Positions 1 to 14,090 of a stretch of DNA of 64,000 bases are shown here, in pieces. This DNA comes from Zea mays (lineage: Eukaryota; Streptophyta; Magnoliopsida; Poales; Poaceae), in assembly GCF_902167145.1 (NCBI RefSeq), contig NW_023366838.1, forward strand, positions 248,001-312,000, given 5' to 3'. A model generated the notes under the pieces. The model did no database searches. It saw only the letters and a list, made by a program, of their open reading frames with translations, and was not told where the DNA came from. Made by a program: the position numbers and the translations under genes. The stretch's first letter is position 1, and the number at the start of each line of letters is the position of its first letter.

Positions 1-960
1 GAATAACCATTTTCTATAATACCGAAGGCTAACACATTCAGATTTTTGCCCAAGAAATGGTCTCCACCAGAAATCCAAGAATGTGATCTACGGCAAGGAA
101 ACATATGTGGGTGAGGTGTATGAGCCTCTGGTCGATGATCAATGGCCACAGAACCTCTATTTTGTCAAAAATAGCCATGAACCACCATTTTCAATAATAC
201 CGAAGGCTAACACGTACGGATTTTTGACCAAGAAATGGTCTCCACCAGAAATCCAAGAATGTGATCTACGGCAAGGAAACATATGTGGGTGAGGTGTACG
301 AGCCTCGGGTCGATGATCAATGGCCACACAACCCCCATTTTGTCGGTAATAGCCATGAACGACCACGATCATTTTCAATAATACCCAAGGCTAACACGTA
401 CGAATTTTTGACCAAGAATTGGTCTCCCCAAGAAATCCAAGAATGTGATCTATGGCAAGGAAACATATGTGGGGTGAGGTGTACGAGCCTCTGGTTGATG
501 ATAAATGGCCACACAACCCCCATTTTTGATGATAATAGCCATGAACGACCATTTTCAATAATACCGAAGGCTAACACGTACGGATTTTTGACCAACAAAT
601 GGTCTCCACCAGAAATCCAAGAATGTGGTCTATGGCAAGGAAACATATGTGGGGTGAGGTGTATGAGCCTTTGGTCGATGATCAATGGCCACACAACCCC
701 CATTTTTGTTGAAAATAGCTATGAACGACCATTTTCAATAATACCGAAGGCTAACACCTACGGATTTTTGACCAAGAAATGGTCACCACCAGAAATCCAA
801 GAATGTGATCTATGGCAAGGAAACATATGTGGGGTGAGGTGTACGAGCCTATGGTCGATAATCAATGGCCACACAACCCCCATTTTTGTCGAAAATAGCC
901 ATGAACGACCATTCTCAATAATACCGAAGGCTAACACCAACAGATTTTTGACCAAGAAAT

Positions 961-2580
961 GGTCTCCACCAGAAATCCAAGAATGTGATCTATAGCAAGA
1001 AAACATATGTGGGGTGAAGTGTACGAGCCTTTGGTCGATGATCAATGGCCACACAACCCCCATTTTTGTCGAAAATAGCCATGAACGACCATTTTCAATG
1101 ACACTGAAGGCTAACACCTATGGATTTTTGACCATGAAATGGTCTCCACCAGAAATCCAAGAATGTGGTATATGGCAAGGAAACATATGTGGGGTGAGGT
1201 GTATGAGCCTTTGGTCGATGATCAATTGCCACACAACCCCCATTTTGTCGAAAATAGCCATGAACGACCATTTTCAATAATACCGAAGGCTAACACCTAC
1301 GGATTTTTGACCAAGAAATGGTCTGCACCAGAAATCCAAGAATGTGATCTATGGCAAGGAAACTTATGTGGGGTGAGGTGTACGAGCCTCTGGTCGATGA
1401 TCAATGGCGACACAACCTCCATTTTTGTCGAAAATAGCCATGAATGACCATTTTCAATGACAATGAAGGCTAACACCTACGAATTTTTGACCAACAAATG
1501 GTCTCCACGAGAAATCCAAGATTGTGATCTATGGCAAGAAAACATATGTGGGGTGAAGTGTACGAGCCTCTGGTCGATGATCAATGGCCACACAAACCCC
1601 ATTTTTGTCGAAAATAGCCATGAACGACCAGTTTCAATGACACTGAAGGCTAACACCTATGGATTTTTGACCAAGAAATGGTCTCCACCATAAATCCAAG
1701 AATGTGATCTATGGCAAGGAAACATATGTGTAGTGAGGTGTATGAGCCTCTGGTCGAAGATCAATGGCCACACAACCCCCATTTGTGTCGAAAATAGCCA
1801 TGAATGACCATTTTCAATAATACCGAAGGCTAACACGTACGGATTTTTGAACAAGAAATGGTCTCCACCAGAAATTCAAGAATGTTATCTATGGCAAGGA
1901 AACATATGTGGGGTGAGGTGTATGAGCCTCTGGTCGATGATCAATGGCCACACAACCCCCATTTTTGTCGAAAATAGCCATGAACGACCATTTACAATAA
2001 TACCGAAGGCTAACACCTACGGATTTTTGACCAAGAAATGGTCTCCACCAGAAATCCAAGAATGTGATCTATGGCAAGGAAACATATGTGGGGTGAGGTG
2101 TACGAGCCTCTGATCGATGATCAATGGCCACACAACCCCCATTTTTGTTGAAAATAGCCATGAACGACCACTTTCAATAATTCTGAAGGCTAACACCTAC
2201 GGATTTTTGACCAAGAAATCGTCTCCACCAGAAATCCAAGAATATGATCTATGGCAAGGAAACATATTTGTGGTGAGGTGTACTAGCCTCTAGTCGATGA
2301 TCAATGGCGACACAACCCCCATTTTTGTCGAAAACAGCCATGAACAACCATTTTCAATAATAACGAAGGCTAACACGTACGGATTTTTTACCAAGAAATG
2401 GTCTCCACGAGAAATCCAAGATTGTGATCTATGGCAATTAAACATATGTGGGGTGAGGTGTACGAGCCTCTGGTCGATGATAAATGGCCACACAACCCCC
2501 ATTTTTTGTCAAAAATAGCCATGAACGACCATTTTCAATAATACCGAAGGCTAACACCTACAGATTTTTGACCAAGAAAT
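961..2580 (+). repeat. 1,620-bp tandem duplication, copy A (nine monomers)
   Basis: Positions 961-2,580 realign with 2,581-4,200 at a constant offset of 1,620 bp (9 x 180). Line-by-line comparison of about 1,560 bp shows 7 single-base differences. Shared private variants include ATAGCAAGAAAACATATG at the start, CCATGAAATGG (1,131 and 2,751), a one-base-short CATTTTGTCG and a one-base-long ATTTTTTGTC, which cancel. Outside the block the offset similarity drops to ordinary inter-monomer levels. Confidence 0.88.
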
Positions 2581-4200
2581 GGTCTCCACCAGAAATCCAA
2601 GAATGTTATCTATAGCAAGAAAACATATGTGGGGTGAAGTGTACGAGCCTTTGGTCGATGATCAATGGCCACACAACCCCCATTTTTGTCGAAAATAGCC
2701 ATGAACGACCATTTTCAATGACACTGAAGGCTAACACCTATGGATTTTTGACCATGAAATGGTCTCCACCAGAAATCCAAGAATGTGGTATATGGCAAGG
2801 AAACATATGTGGGGTGAGGTGTATGAGCCTTTGGTCGATGATCAATTGCCACACAACCCCCATTTTGTCGAAAATAGCCATGAACGACCATTTTCAATAA
2901 TACCGAAGGCTAACACCTACGGATTTTTGACCAAGAAATGGTCTGCACCAGAAATCCAAGAATGTGATCTATGGCAAGGAAACTTATGTGGGGTGAGGTG
3001 TACGAGCCTCAGGTCGATGATCAATGGCGACACAACCTTCATTTTTGTCGAAAATAGCCATGAATGACCATTTTCAATGACAATGAAGGCTAACACCTAC
3101 GAATTTTTGACCAACAAATGGTCTCCACGAGAAATCCAAGATTGTGATCTATGGCAAGAAAACATATGTGGGGTGAAGTGTACGAGCCTCTGGTCGATGA
3201 TCAATGGCCACACAAACCCCATTTTTGTCGAAAATAGCCATGAACGACCAGTTTCAATGACACTGAAGGTTAACACCTATGGATTTTTGACCAAGAAATG
3301 GTCTCCACCATAAATCCAAGAATGTGATCTATGGCAAGGAAACATATGTGTAGTGAGGTGTATGAGCCTCTGGTCGAAGATCAATGGCCACACAACCCCC
3401 ATTTGTGTCGAAAATAGCAATGAATGACCATTTTCAATAATACCGAAGGCTAACACGTACGGATTTTTGAACAAGAAATGGTCTCCACCAGAAATTCAAG
3501 AATGTTATCTATGGCAAGGAAACATATGTGGGGTGAGGTGTATGAGCCTCTGGTCAATGATCAATGGCCACACAACCCCCATTTTTGTCGAAAATAGCCA
3601 TGAACGACCATTTACAATAATACCGAAGGCTAACACCTACGGATTTTTGACCAAGAAATGGTCTCCACCAGAAATCCAAGAATGTGATCTATGGCAAGGA
3701 AACATATGTGGGGTGAGGTGTATGAGCCTCTGATCGATGATCAATGGCCACACAACCCCCATTTTTGTTGAAAATAGCCATGAACGACCACTTTCAATAA
3801 TTCTGAAGGCTAACACCTACGGATTTTTGACCAAGAAATCGTCTCCACCAGAAATCCAAGAATATGATCTATGGCAAGGAAACATATTTGTGGTGAGGTG
3901 TACTAGCCTCTAGTCGATGATCAATGGCGACACAACCCCCATTTTTGTCGAAAACAGCCATGAACAACCATTTTCAATAATAACGAAGGCTAACACGTAC
4001 GGATTTTTTACCAAGAAATGGTCTCCACGAGAAATCCAAGATTGTGATCTATGGCAATTAAACATATGTGGGGTGAGGTGTACGAGCCTCTGGTCGATGA
4101 TAAATGGCCACACAACCCCCATTTTTTGTCAAAAATAGCCATGAACGACCATTTTCAATAATACTGAAGGCTAACACCTACAGATTTTTGACCAAGAAAT
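2581..4200 (+). repeat. 1,620-bp tandem duplication, copy B
   Basis: Second copy, immediately adjacent to copy A and in the same orientation, as expected from unequal exchange one nine-monomer step out of register. Differences from copy A include TCAGGTCG for TCTGGTCG near 3,010, CTTCATTTT for CTCCATTTT near 3,037, and GGTTAACACC for GGCTAACACC near 3,268. A looser relative of the same block lies at about 4,760-6,300. Confidence 0.88.
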
Positions 4201-7200
4201 GGTCTCCACCAGAAATCCAAGAATGTGATCTATGGCAAGGAAACATATGTGGGGTGAGGTGTACGAGCCCCTGGTCGATTATCAATGGCCACACAACCCC
4301 CATTTTTGTCGAAAATTGCCATGAACGACTATTTTCAATGACACTGAAGGCTAACACCTATGGATTTTTGACCAAGAACTGGTCTCCACCATAGATCCAA
4401 GAATGTGATCTATGGCAAGAAAACATATGTGTAGTGAGGTGTATGAGCCTCTAGTTGAAGATAAATGGCCACACAACCCCCATTTTTGTCGTAAATAACC
4501 ATGAATGACCATTTTCAATAATACCGAAGGCTAACACATTCGGATTTTTGCCCAAGAAATGGTCTCCACGAGAAATCCAAAAATGTGATCTATGTCAAGG
4601 AAACATATGTGGGTGAGGTGTATGAGCCTCTGGTCAATGATCAATGGCCACAGAACCTCTATTTTGTCAAAAATAGCCATGAACGACCATTTTCAATAAT
4701 ACCGAAGGCTAACATGTACGGATTTTTGACCAAAGAAATGGTCTCCACCAGAAATCCAAGAATGTGATCTATAGCAAGAAAACATATGTGGGGTGAAGTG
4801 TACGAGCCTCTGGTCAATGATCAATGGCCACACAACCCCCATTTTTGTCGAAAATAGCCATGAACGACCATTTTCAATGACACTGAAGGCTAACACCTAT
4901 GGATTTTTGACCAAGAAATGGTCTCCACCAGAAATCCAAGAATGTGGTCTATGGCAAGGAAACATATGTGGGGTGAGGTGTATGAGCCTTTGGTCGATGA
5001 TCAATTGCCACACAACCCCCATTTTTGTCGAAAATAGCCATGAACGACCATTTTCAATAATACCGAAGGCTAACACCTATGGATTTTTGACCAAGAAATG
5101 GTCTCCACCAGAAATCCAAGAATGTGATCTATGGCAAGGAAACTTATGTGGGGTGAGGTGTACGAGCCTCTGGTCGATGATTAATGGCGACACAACCCTA
5201 ATTTTTGTCGAAAATTGCCATGAATGACCATTTTCAGTGACACTGAAGGCTAACACCTACGAATTTTTGACCAACAAATGGTCTCCACGAGAAATCCAAG
5301 ATTGTGATCTATGGAAAGAAAACATATGTGGGGTGAAGCGTACGAGCCTCTGGTCGATGATCAATGGCCACGCAACCCCCATTTTTGTCGAAAATAGCCA
5401 TGAACGACCATTTTCAATGACACTGAAGGCTAACACCTATGGATTTTTGACCAAGAAATGGTCTCCACCATAAATCCAAGAATGTGATCTATGGCAAGGA
5501 AACATATGTGTAGTGAGGTGTATGAGCCTCTGGTTGAAGATCAATGGCCACACAACCCCCATTTGTGTCAAAAATAGCCATGAATGACCATTTTCAATAA
5601 TACCGAAGGCTAACACGTACGGATTTTTGACCAAGAAATGGTCTCCACCAGAAATCCAAGAATGTGATCTATGGCAAGGAAACATATGTGGGGTGAGGTG
5701 TATGAGCCTCTGGTTGATGATCAATGGCCACACAACCCCCATTTTTGTCGAAAATAGCCATGAACGACCATTTTCAATAATTCCGAAGGCTAACACCTAC
5801 GAATTTTTGACCAAGAAATCGTCTCCACCAGAAATCCAAGAATATGATCTATGGCAAGGAAACATATTTGGGGTGAGGTGTACGAGCCTCTGGTTGATGA
5901 TCAATGGCCACACAACCCCCATTTTTGTCGAAAACAGCCATGAACGACCATTTTCAATAATACCGAAGGCTAACACGTTCGGATTTTTGACCAAGAAATG
6001 GTCTCCACGAGAAATCCAAGATTGTGATCTATGGCAATTAAACATATGTTGGGTGAGGTGTACGAGCCTCTGGTCGATGATAAATGGCCACACAACCCCC
6101 ATTTTTGTCAAAAATAGCCATGAACGACCATTTTCAATAATACTGAAGGCTAACACCTACGGATTTTTGACCAAGAAATGGTCTCCACCAGAAATCCAAG
6201 AATGTGATCTATGGCAAGGAAACATATGTGGGGTGAGGTGTACGAGCCCCTGGTCGATTATCAATGGCCACACAACCCCCATTTTTGTCGAAAATTGCCA
6301 TGAACGACTATTTTCAATGACCCTGAAGGCTAACACCTATGGATTTTTGACCAAGAACTGGTCTCCACCATAGATCGAAGAATGTGATCTATGGCAAGAA
6401 AACATATGTGTAGTGAGGTGTATGGGCCTTTGGTTGAAGATAAATGGCCACACAACCCCCATTTTTGTCGAAAATAGCCATGAATGACCATTTTCAATAA
6501 TACCGAAGGCTAACACATTCGGATTTTTGCCCAAGAAATGGTCTCCACCAAAAATCCAAAAATGTGATCTATGTCAAGGAAACATATGTGGGGTGAAGTG
6601 TATGAGCCTCTGGTCGATGATCAATGGCCATAGAACCTCTATTTTGTCAAAAATAGCCATGAACGACCATTCTCATTAATACCGAAGGCTAACACGTACG
6701 GATTTTTGACCAAGAAATGGTCTCCACCAGAAATCCAAGAATGGGATCTACGGCAAGGAAACATATGTGGGTGAGGTGTACGAGCCTCTGGTCGATGATC
6801 AATGGCTACACAACCCCCATTTATGTCAAAAATAGCCATGAACGACCATTTTCAATAATACCGAAGGCTAACACGTACGATTTTTTGACCAAGAAATGGT
6901 CTCCACCAGAAATCCAAGAGTGTGCTCTACGGCAAGGAAACATATGTGGGGTGAGGTGTACGAGCCTCTGGTCTATGATAAATGGCCACACAACCCCCAT
7001 TTTTGATGAAAATAGCCTTGAACGACCATTTTCAATAATATCGAAAGCTAACACCTACGGATTTTTGACCAACAAATGGTCTCCACCAGAAATCCAAGAA
7101 TGTGGTCTATGGCAAGGAAACATATGTGGGGTGAGGTGTATGAGCCTTTGGTCGATGATTAATGGCCACACAACCCCCATTTTTGTCGAAAATAGCCATG

Positions 7201-7594
7201 AACGACCATTTTCAATAATACCGAAGGCTAACACCTACGGATTTTTGACCAAGAAATGGTCACCACCAAAAATCCAAGAATGTGTTCTATGGCAAGGAAA
7301 CACATGTGGGGTGAGGTGTATGAGGCTTTGGTCGATGATCAATTGCCACACAACCCCCATTTTTGTCGAAAATAGCCATGAACGACCATTTTCAATAATA
7401 CCGAAGGCTAACACCTACGGTCTTTTGACCAACAAATGGTCTCCACGAGAAATCCGAGATTCTGATCTATGAAAAGAAAACATATGTGGGGTGAAGTGTA
7501 CGAGCCTCTAGTCGATGATCAATGGCCACACAACCCCCATTTTTGTCGAAAATAGCCATGAACGACCATTTTCAATGACACTGAAGGCTAACAC

Positions 7595-8674
7595 CTATGG
7601 ATTTTTGACCAAGAAATGGTCTCCACCATAAATCCAAGAATGTGATCTATGGCAAGGAAACATATGTGTAGTGAGGTGTATGAGCCTCTGGTCGAAGATC
7701 AATGGCCACACAACCCCCATTTGTGTCGAAAATAGCCATGAATGACCATTTTCAATAATACCGAAGGCTAACACGTACGGATTTTTGACCAAGAAATGGT
7801 CTCCACCAGAAATCCAAGAATGTGATCTATGGCAAGGAAACATATGTGGGGTGAATTGTACGAGCCTCCGGTTGATGATAAATGGCCACACAACCCCCAT
7901 TTTAGTCAAAAATAGCCATGAACGACCATTTTCAATAATACCGAAGGCTAACACCAACAGATTTTTGACCAAGAAATGGTCTCCTCTAGAAATCCAAGAA
8001 TGTGATCTATATCAAGAAAACATATGTGGGGTGAAGTGTGCGAGCCTCTGGTCGATGATCAATGGCCACACGACCCCCATTTTTGTCGAAAATAGCCATG
8101 AACGACCATTTTCAATGACACTGAAGGCTAACACCTATGGATTTTTGACTAAGAAATGGTCTCCACCATAAATCCAAGAATGTGATCTATAGCAAGGAAA
8201 CATAAGTGTAGTGAGGTGTATGAGCCTCTGGTTGAAGATCAATGGCCACACAACCCCCATTTTTGTCGAAAATAGCCATGAATGACCATTTTCAATAATA
8301 TCGAAGGCTAACACGTACGGATTTTTGACCAAGAAATGGTCTCCACCAGAAATCCAAGAATGTGATATATGGCAAGGAAACATATGTGGGGTGAATTGTA
8401 CGAGCATCTGGTCGATGATAAATGGCCACACAACCCCCATTTTAGTCGAAAATAGCTATGAACGACCATTTTCAATAATATCGAAGGCTAACACCAACAA
8501 ATTTTTGACCAAGAAATAGTCTCCTCCAGAAATCCAAGAATGTGATCTATGGCAAGAAAACATATGTGGGGTGAAGTGTACGAGCCTCTGGTCGATGATC
8601 ATTGGCCACACAACCCCCATTTTTGTCGAAAATAGCCATGAACGACCATTTTCATTGACACTAAAGGCTAACAC
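7595..8674 (+). repeat. 540-bp trimer higher-order repeat, two units
   Basis: Two successive three-monomer units (about 7,595-8,134 and 8,135-8,674) share the variant order: CCATAAATCC with GTAGTGAGG and CGAAGATC; then CACGTACGG with GTGAATTGTACG; then ACCAACA with CAAGAAAACATATG and GTGAAGTGTACG. The second unit ends in the truncated monomer. The same trimer recurs at about 32,765-33,844 and 34,920-36,000, and once in minus orientation near 24,320-24,850. Confidence 0.78.
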
Positions 8675-11045
8675 CTATGGCAAGGAAACATATGTGGTGT
8701 GAGGTTTACGAGCCTCTGGTTGATGATCATTGGCCACACAACCCCCATTTTTGTTGAAAATAGCCATGAATGACCATTTTCAATAATACCGAAGGCTAAC
8801 ACGTACGGATTTTTGACCAAGAAATGGTCTCCACCAGAAATCCAAGAATGTTATCTATGGCAAGGAAACATATGTGGGGTGAGGTGTATGAGCCTCTGGT
8901 CGATGATAAATGGCCACACAACCCCCATTTTAGTCGAAAATAGCCATGAACGACCATTTTCAATAATACCGAAGGCTAACACCAACGGAATTTTGACCAA
9001 GAAATGGTCTCCACCAGAAATCCTAGAATGTGATCTCTGGCAAGAAAACAAATGTGGGGTGAAGTGTACGAGCCTCTGGTCGATGATCAATGGCCACACA
9101 AACCCCATTTTTGTCGAAAATAGCCACGAACGACCATTTTCAAAGACACTGAAGGCTAACACCTACGGATTTTTGACCAAGAAATGGTCTCCACAATAAA
9201 TCCAAGAATGTGATCTATGGCAAGGAAACATATGTGTAGTGAGGTGTATGAGCCTGTGGTCGAATATCAATGGCCACACAACCCCCATTTTTGTCGTAAA
9301 TAGCCATGAACGACCATTTTCAATAGTACCGAAGGCTAAAACATTCAGATTTTTGACCAAGAAATGGTCTCCACCAAAAATCAAAGAATGTGATCTATGG
9401 CAAGGAAACATATGTGGGGCGAGGTTTACGAGCCTCTGGTCGATGATCAATGGACACACAACCCCCATTTTTGTCGAAAATAGCCATGAATGACCATTTT
9501 CAATAATACTGAAGGCTAACACGTACAGATTTTTGACCAATAAATGGTCACCACCGGAAATCCAAGAATGTGATCTATGGCAAGGAAACATATGTGGGGT
9601 GAGGTGTACGAGCCTCTGGTCGATGATCATTGGCCACACAACCCCCATTTTTGTCGAAAATAGCCATGAATGACCATATTCAATAATACCAAAGGCTAAC
9701 ACGTACGAATTTTTGACCAAGAAATGGTCTCCACCAGAAATCCAAGAATGTGATCTATGGCAAGGAAACATATGTGGGGTGAATTGCACGAGCCTCTGGT
9801 CGATGATAAATGGCAACACAACCCCCATTTTAGTCGAAAATAGCCATGAACGACCATTTTCAATAATACCGAAGGCTAACTCCAACAGATTTTTGACCAA
9901 GGAATGGTCTCCTCCAGAAATCCAAGAATGTGATCTATGGAAAGAAAACATATGTGGGGTGAAGTGTACGAGCCTTTGGTCGATGATCAATGGCCACACA
10001 ACCCCCATTTTTGTCGAAAATAGCCATGAACGACCATTTTCAATGACACTAAAGGCTAACACCTATGGATTTCTGACCAAGAAATGGTCTCCACCATAAA
10101 TCCAAGAATGTGATCTATGGCAAGGAAACATATGTGGGGTGAGGTGTACGAGCCTTTGGTCGATGATCAATGGCCACACAACCCCCATTTTGCCGAAAAT
10201 AGCCATGAACGACCATTTTCAATAATACCGAAGGCTAACATGTGCGAGCTTTTGACCAAGAAATGGTATCCACCAGAAATCCAAGAATGTGATCTATGGC
10301 AAGGAAACATATGTGGGGTGAGGTTTATGAGCCTCTAGTCGATGATAAATGGCCACACAACCCCCATTTTTTATGAAAATAGCCATGAGCGACCATTTTC
10401 AATAATACTAGAGGCTAACACCTACGGATTTTTGACCAAGAAATGGTCTCCACCAGAAATCCAGGAATGTGATCTATGGCAAGGAAACATATGTGGGGTG
10501 AGGTGTATGAGCCTCTGGCGATGATCAACGGCCACACAACCCCCATTTTTGTCGAAAATAGCCATGAACGACCATTTTCAATAATACCGAAGGCTAACAC
10601 CTACGGATTTTTGACCAAGAAATGGTCTCCACCAGAAATCCAAGAATGTGATCTACGGCAAGGAAACATATGTGGGGTGAGGTGTATGAGCCTCTGGTCG
10701 ACGATCAATGGCCACACAACCCTAATTTTTGTCGAAAATAGCCATGAACGACCATTTTCAATGACACTGAAGGCTAACACCTACGGATTTTTGACCAAGA
10801 AATGGTCTCCACCATAAATCCAAGAATGTGATCTATGGCAAGGAAACATATGTGTAGTGAGTTGAATGAGCCTCTGGTCGAAGATCAATGGCCACACAAC
10901 CCCCATTTTTGTCGAAAATAGCAATGAATGACCATTTTCAAAAATACCAAAGGCTAACACATTCGGATTTTTGCCCAAGAAATGGTCTCCACAAGAAATC
11001 CAAGAATGTGATCTATGGCAAGAAAACATATGTGGGGTGAGGTGT
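8040..11045 (+). repeat. 3,006-bp tandem duplication, copy A
   Basis: Realigns with 11,046-14,090 at a constant offset of 3,006 bp, with about nine single-base differences noticed by eye. The length equals sixteen 180-bp monomers plus one 128-bp truncated monomer, less two 1-bp deletions (CATTTTGCCG at about 10,187 and TCTGGCGATG at about 10,514). The breakpoint lies within the near-identical stretch around 11,000-11,090, so it cannot be placed to the base. Confidence 0.87.
8629..8756 (+). repeat. Truncated knob180 monomer with 52-bp deletion
   Basis: The text runs AACACCTATGG directly into CAAGGAAACATATG, skipping monomer positions from the GGATTTTTGACC region to GTGATCTATGG. The removed 52 bp lie between two direct CTATGG hexamers, one of which remains at 8,675-8,680. 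This is the pattern expected from slippage or short-homology deletion. The same monomer carries CACTAAAGG for CACTGAAGG. Confidence 0.85.
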
Positions 11046-14000
11046 ACGAGCCTCTGGTCGATGATCAATGGCCACACAACCCCCATTTTTGTCGAAAATA
11101 GCCATGAACGACCATTTTCAATGACACTGAAGGCTAACACCTATGGATTTTTGACCAAGAAATGGTCTCCACCATAAATCCAAGAATGTGATCTATAGCA
11201 AGGAAACATAAGTGTAGTGAGGTGTATGAGCCTCTGGTTGAAGATCAATGGCCACACAACCCCCATTTTTGTCGAAAATAGCCATGAATGACCATTTTCA
11301 ATAATATCGAAGGCTAACACGTACGGATTTTTGACCAAGAAATGGTCTCCACCAGAAATCCAAGAATGTGATCTATGGCAAGGAAACATATGTGGGGTGA
11401 ATTGTACGAGCATCTGGTCGATGATAAATGGCCACACAACCCCCATTTTAGTCGAAAATAGCTATGAACGACCATTTTCAATAATACCGAAGGCTAACAC
11501 CAACAAATTTTTGACCAAGAAATAGTCTCCTCCAGAAATCCAAGAATGTGATCTATGGCAAGAAAACATATGTGGGGTGAAGTGTACGAGCCTCTGGTCG
11601 ATGATCATTGGCCACACAACCCCCATTTTTGTCGAAAATAGCCATGAACGACCATTTTCATTGACACTAAAGGCTAACACCTATGGCAAGGAAACATATG
11701 TGGGGTGAGGTTTACGAGCCTCTGGTTGATGATCATTGGCCACACAACCCCCATTTTTGTTGAAAATAGCCATGAATGACCATTTTCAATAATACCGAAG
11801 GCTAACACGTACGGATTTTTGACCAAGAAATGGTCTCCACCAGAAATCCAAGAATGTTATCTATGGCAAGGAAACATATGTGGGGTGAGGTGTATGAGCC
11901 TCTGGTCGATGATAAATGGCCACACAACCCCCATTTTAGTCGAAAATAGCCATGAACGACCATTTTCAATAATACCGAAGGCTAACACCAACGGAATTTT
12001 GACCAAGAAATGGTCTCCACCAGAAATCCTAGAATGTGATCTCTGGCAAGAAAACAAATGTGGGGTGAAGTGTACGAGCCTCTGGTCGATGATCAATGGC
12101 CACACAAACCCCATTTTTGTCGAAAATAGCCACGAACGACCATTTTCAAAGACACTGAAGGCTAACACCTACGGATTTTTGACCAAGAAATGGTCTCCAC
12201 AATAAATCCAAGAATGTGATCTATGGCAAGGAAACATATGTGTAGTGAGGTGTATGAGCCTGTGGTCGAATATCAATGGCCACACAACCCCCATTTTTGT
12301 CGTAATTAGCCATGAACGACCATTTTCAATAGTACCGAAGGCTAAAACATTCAGATTTTTTACCAAGAAATGGTCTCCACCAAAAATCAAAGAATGTGAT
12401 CTATGGCAAGGAAACATATGTGGGGCGAGGTTTACGAGCCTCTGGTCGATGATCAATGGACACACAACCCCCATTTTTGTCGAAAATAGCCATGAATGAC
12501 CATTTTCAATAATACTGAAGGCTAACACGTACAGATTTTTGACCAATAAATGGTCACCACCGGAAATCCAAGAATGTGATCTATGGCAAGGAAACATATG
12601 TGGGGTGAGGTGTACGAGCCTCTGGTCGATGATCATTGGCCACACAACCCCCATTTTTGTCGAAAATAGCCATGAATGACCATATTCAATAATACCAAAG
12701 GCTAACACGTACGAATTTTTGACCAAGAAATGGTCTCCACCAGAAATCCAAGAATGTGATCTATGGCAAGGAAACATATGTGGGGTGAATTGCACGAGCC
12801 TCTGGTCGATGATAAATGGCAACACAACCCCCATTTTAGTCGAAAATAGCCATGAACGACCATTTTCAATAATACCGAAGGCTAACTCCAACAGATTTTT
12901 GACCAAGGAATGGTCTCCTCCAGAAATCCAAGAATGTGATCTATGGAAAGAAAACATATGTGGGGTGAAGTGTACGAGCCTTTGGTCGATGATCAATGGC
13001 CACACAACCCCCATTTTTGTCGAAAATAGCCATGAACGACCATTTTCAATGACACTAAAGGCTAACACCTATGGATTTCTGACCAAGAAATGGTCTCCAC
13101 CATAAATCCAAGAATGTGATCTATGGCAAGGAAACATATGTGGGGTGAGGTGTACGAGCCTTTGGTCGATGATCAATGGCCACACAACCCCCATTTTGCC
13201 GAAAATAGCCATGAACGACCATTTTCAATAATACCGAAGGCTAACATGTGCGAGTTTTTGACCAAGAAATGGTATCCACCAGAAATCCAAGAATGTGATC
13301 TATGGCAAGGAAACATATGTGGGGTGAGGTTTATGAGCCTCTAGTCGATGATAAATGGCCACACAACCCCCATTTTTTATGAAAATAGCCATGAGCGACC
13401 ATTTTCAATAATACTAGAGGCTAACACCTACGGATTTTTGACCAAGAAATGGTCTCCACCAGAAATCCAGGAATGTGATCTATGGCAAGGAAACATATGT
13501 GGGGTGAGGTGTATGAGCCTCTGGCGATGATCAACGGCCACACAACCCCCATTTTTGTCGAAAATAGCCATGAACGACCATTTTCAATAATACCGAAGGC
13601 TAACACCTACGGATTTTTGACCAAGAAATGGTCTCCACCAGAAATCCAAGAATGTGATCTACGGCAAGGAAACATATGTGGGGTGAGGTGTATGAGCCTC
13701 TTGTCGACGATCAATGGCCACACAACCCTAATTTTTGTCGAAAATAGCCATGAACGACCATTTTCAATGACACTGAAGGCTAACACCTACGGATTTTTGA
13801 CCAAGAAATGGTCTCCACCATAAATCCAAGAATGTGATCTATGGCAAGGAAACATATGTGTAGTGAGTTGAATGAGCCTCTGGTCGAAGATCAATGGCCA
13901 CACAACCCCCATTTTTGTCGAAAATAGCAATGAATGACCATTTTCAAAAATACCAAAGGCTAACACATTCGGATTTTTGCCCAAGAAATGGTCTCCACAA

Positions 14001-14090
14001 GAAATCCAAGAATGTGATCTATGGCAAGAAAACATATGTGGGGTGAGGTGTACGAGCCTCTGGTCGATGATCAATGGCCACACAACCCCC
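11046..14090 (+). repeat. 3,006-bp tandem duplication, copy B
   Basis: Adjacent direct copy of 8,040-11,045. It repeats the truncated monomer (11,681-11,686) and the same two 1-bp deletions. Distinguishing bases include GTCGTAATTAGC near 12,303 (copy A GTCGTAAATAGC) and CGAGTTTTTG near 13,250 (copy A CGAGCTTTTG). Similarity ends where copy B reads CATTTTGCCG (14,093) and the corresponding site of copy A reads CATTTTTGTCG. Boundaries are good to about 50 bp. Confidence 0.86.
11635..11762 (+). repeat. Truncated monomer, same 52-bp deletion (duplicated copy)
   Basis: Identical CTATGG-to-CTATGG deletion, with CTATGG retained at 11,681-11,686, exactly 3,006 bp from the first occurrence. It is carried along by the tandem duplication rather than an independent event. 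The following monomer reads GTGGGGTGAGG here and GTGGTGTGAGG in the first copy. Confidence 0.86.

Noticed and set aside
137..144. ACATATGT and TATA-like AT stretches as promoters
   Set aside because: They repeat every 180 bp with the satellite and lie upstream of no gene.
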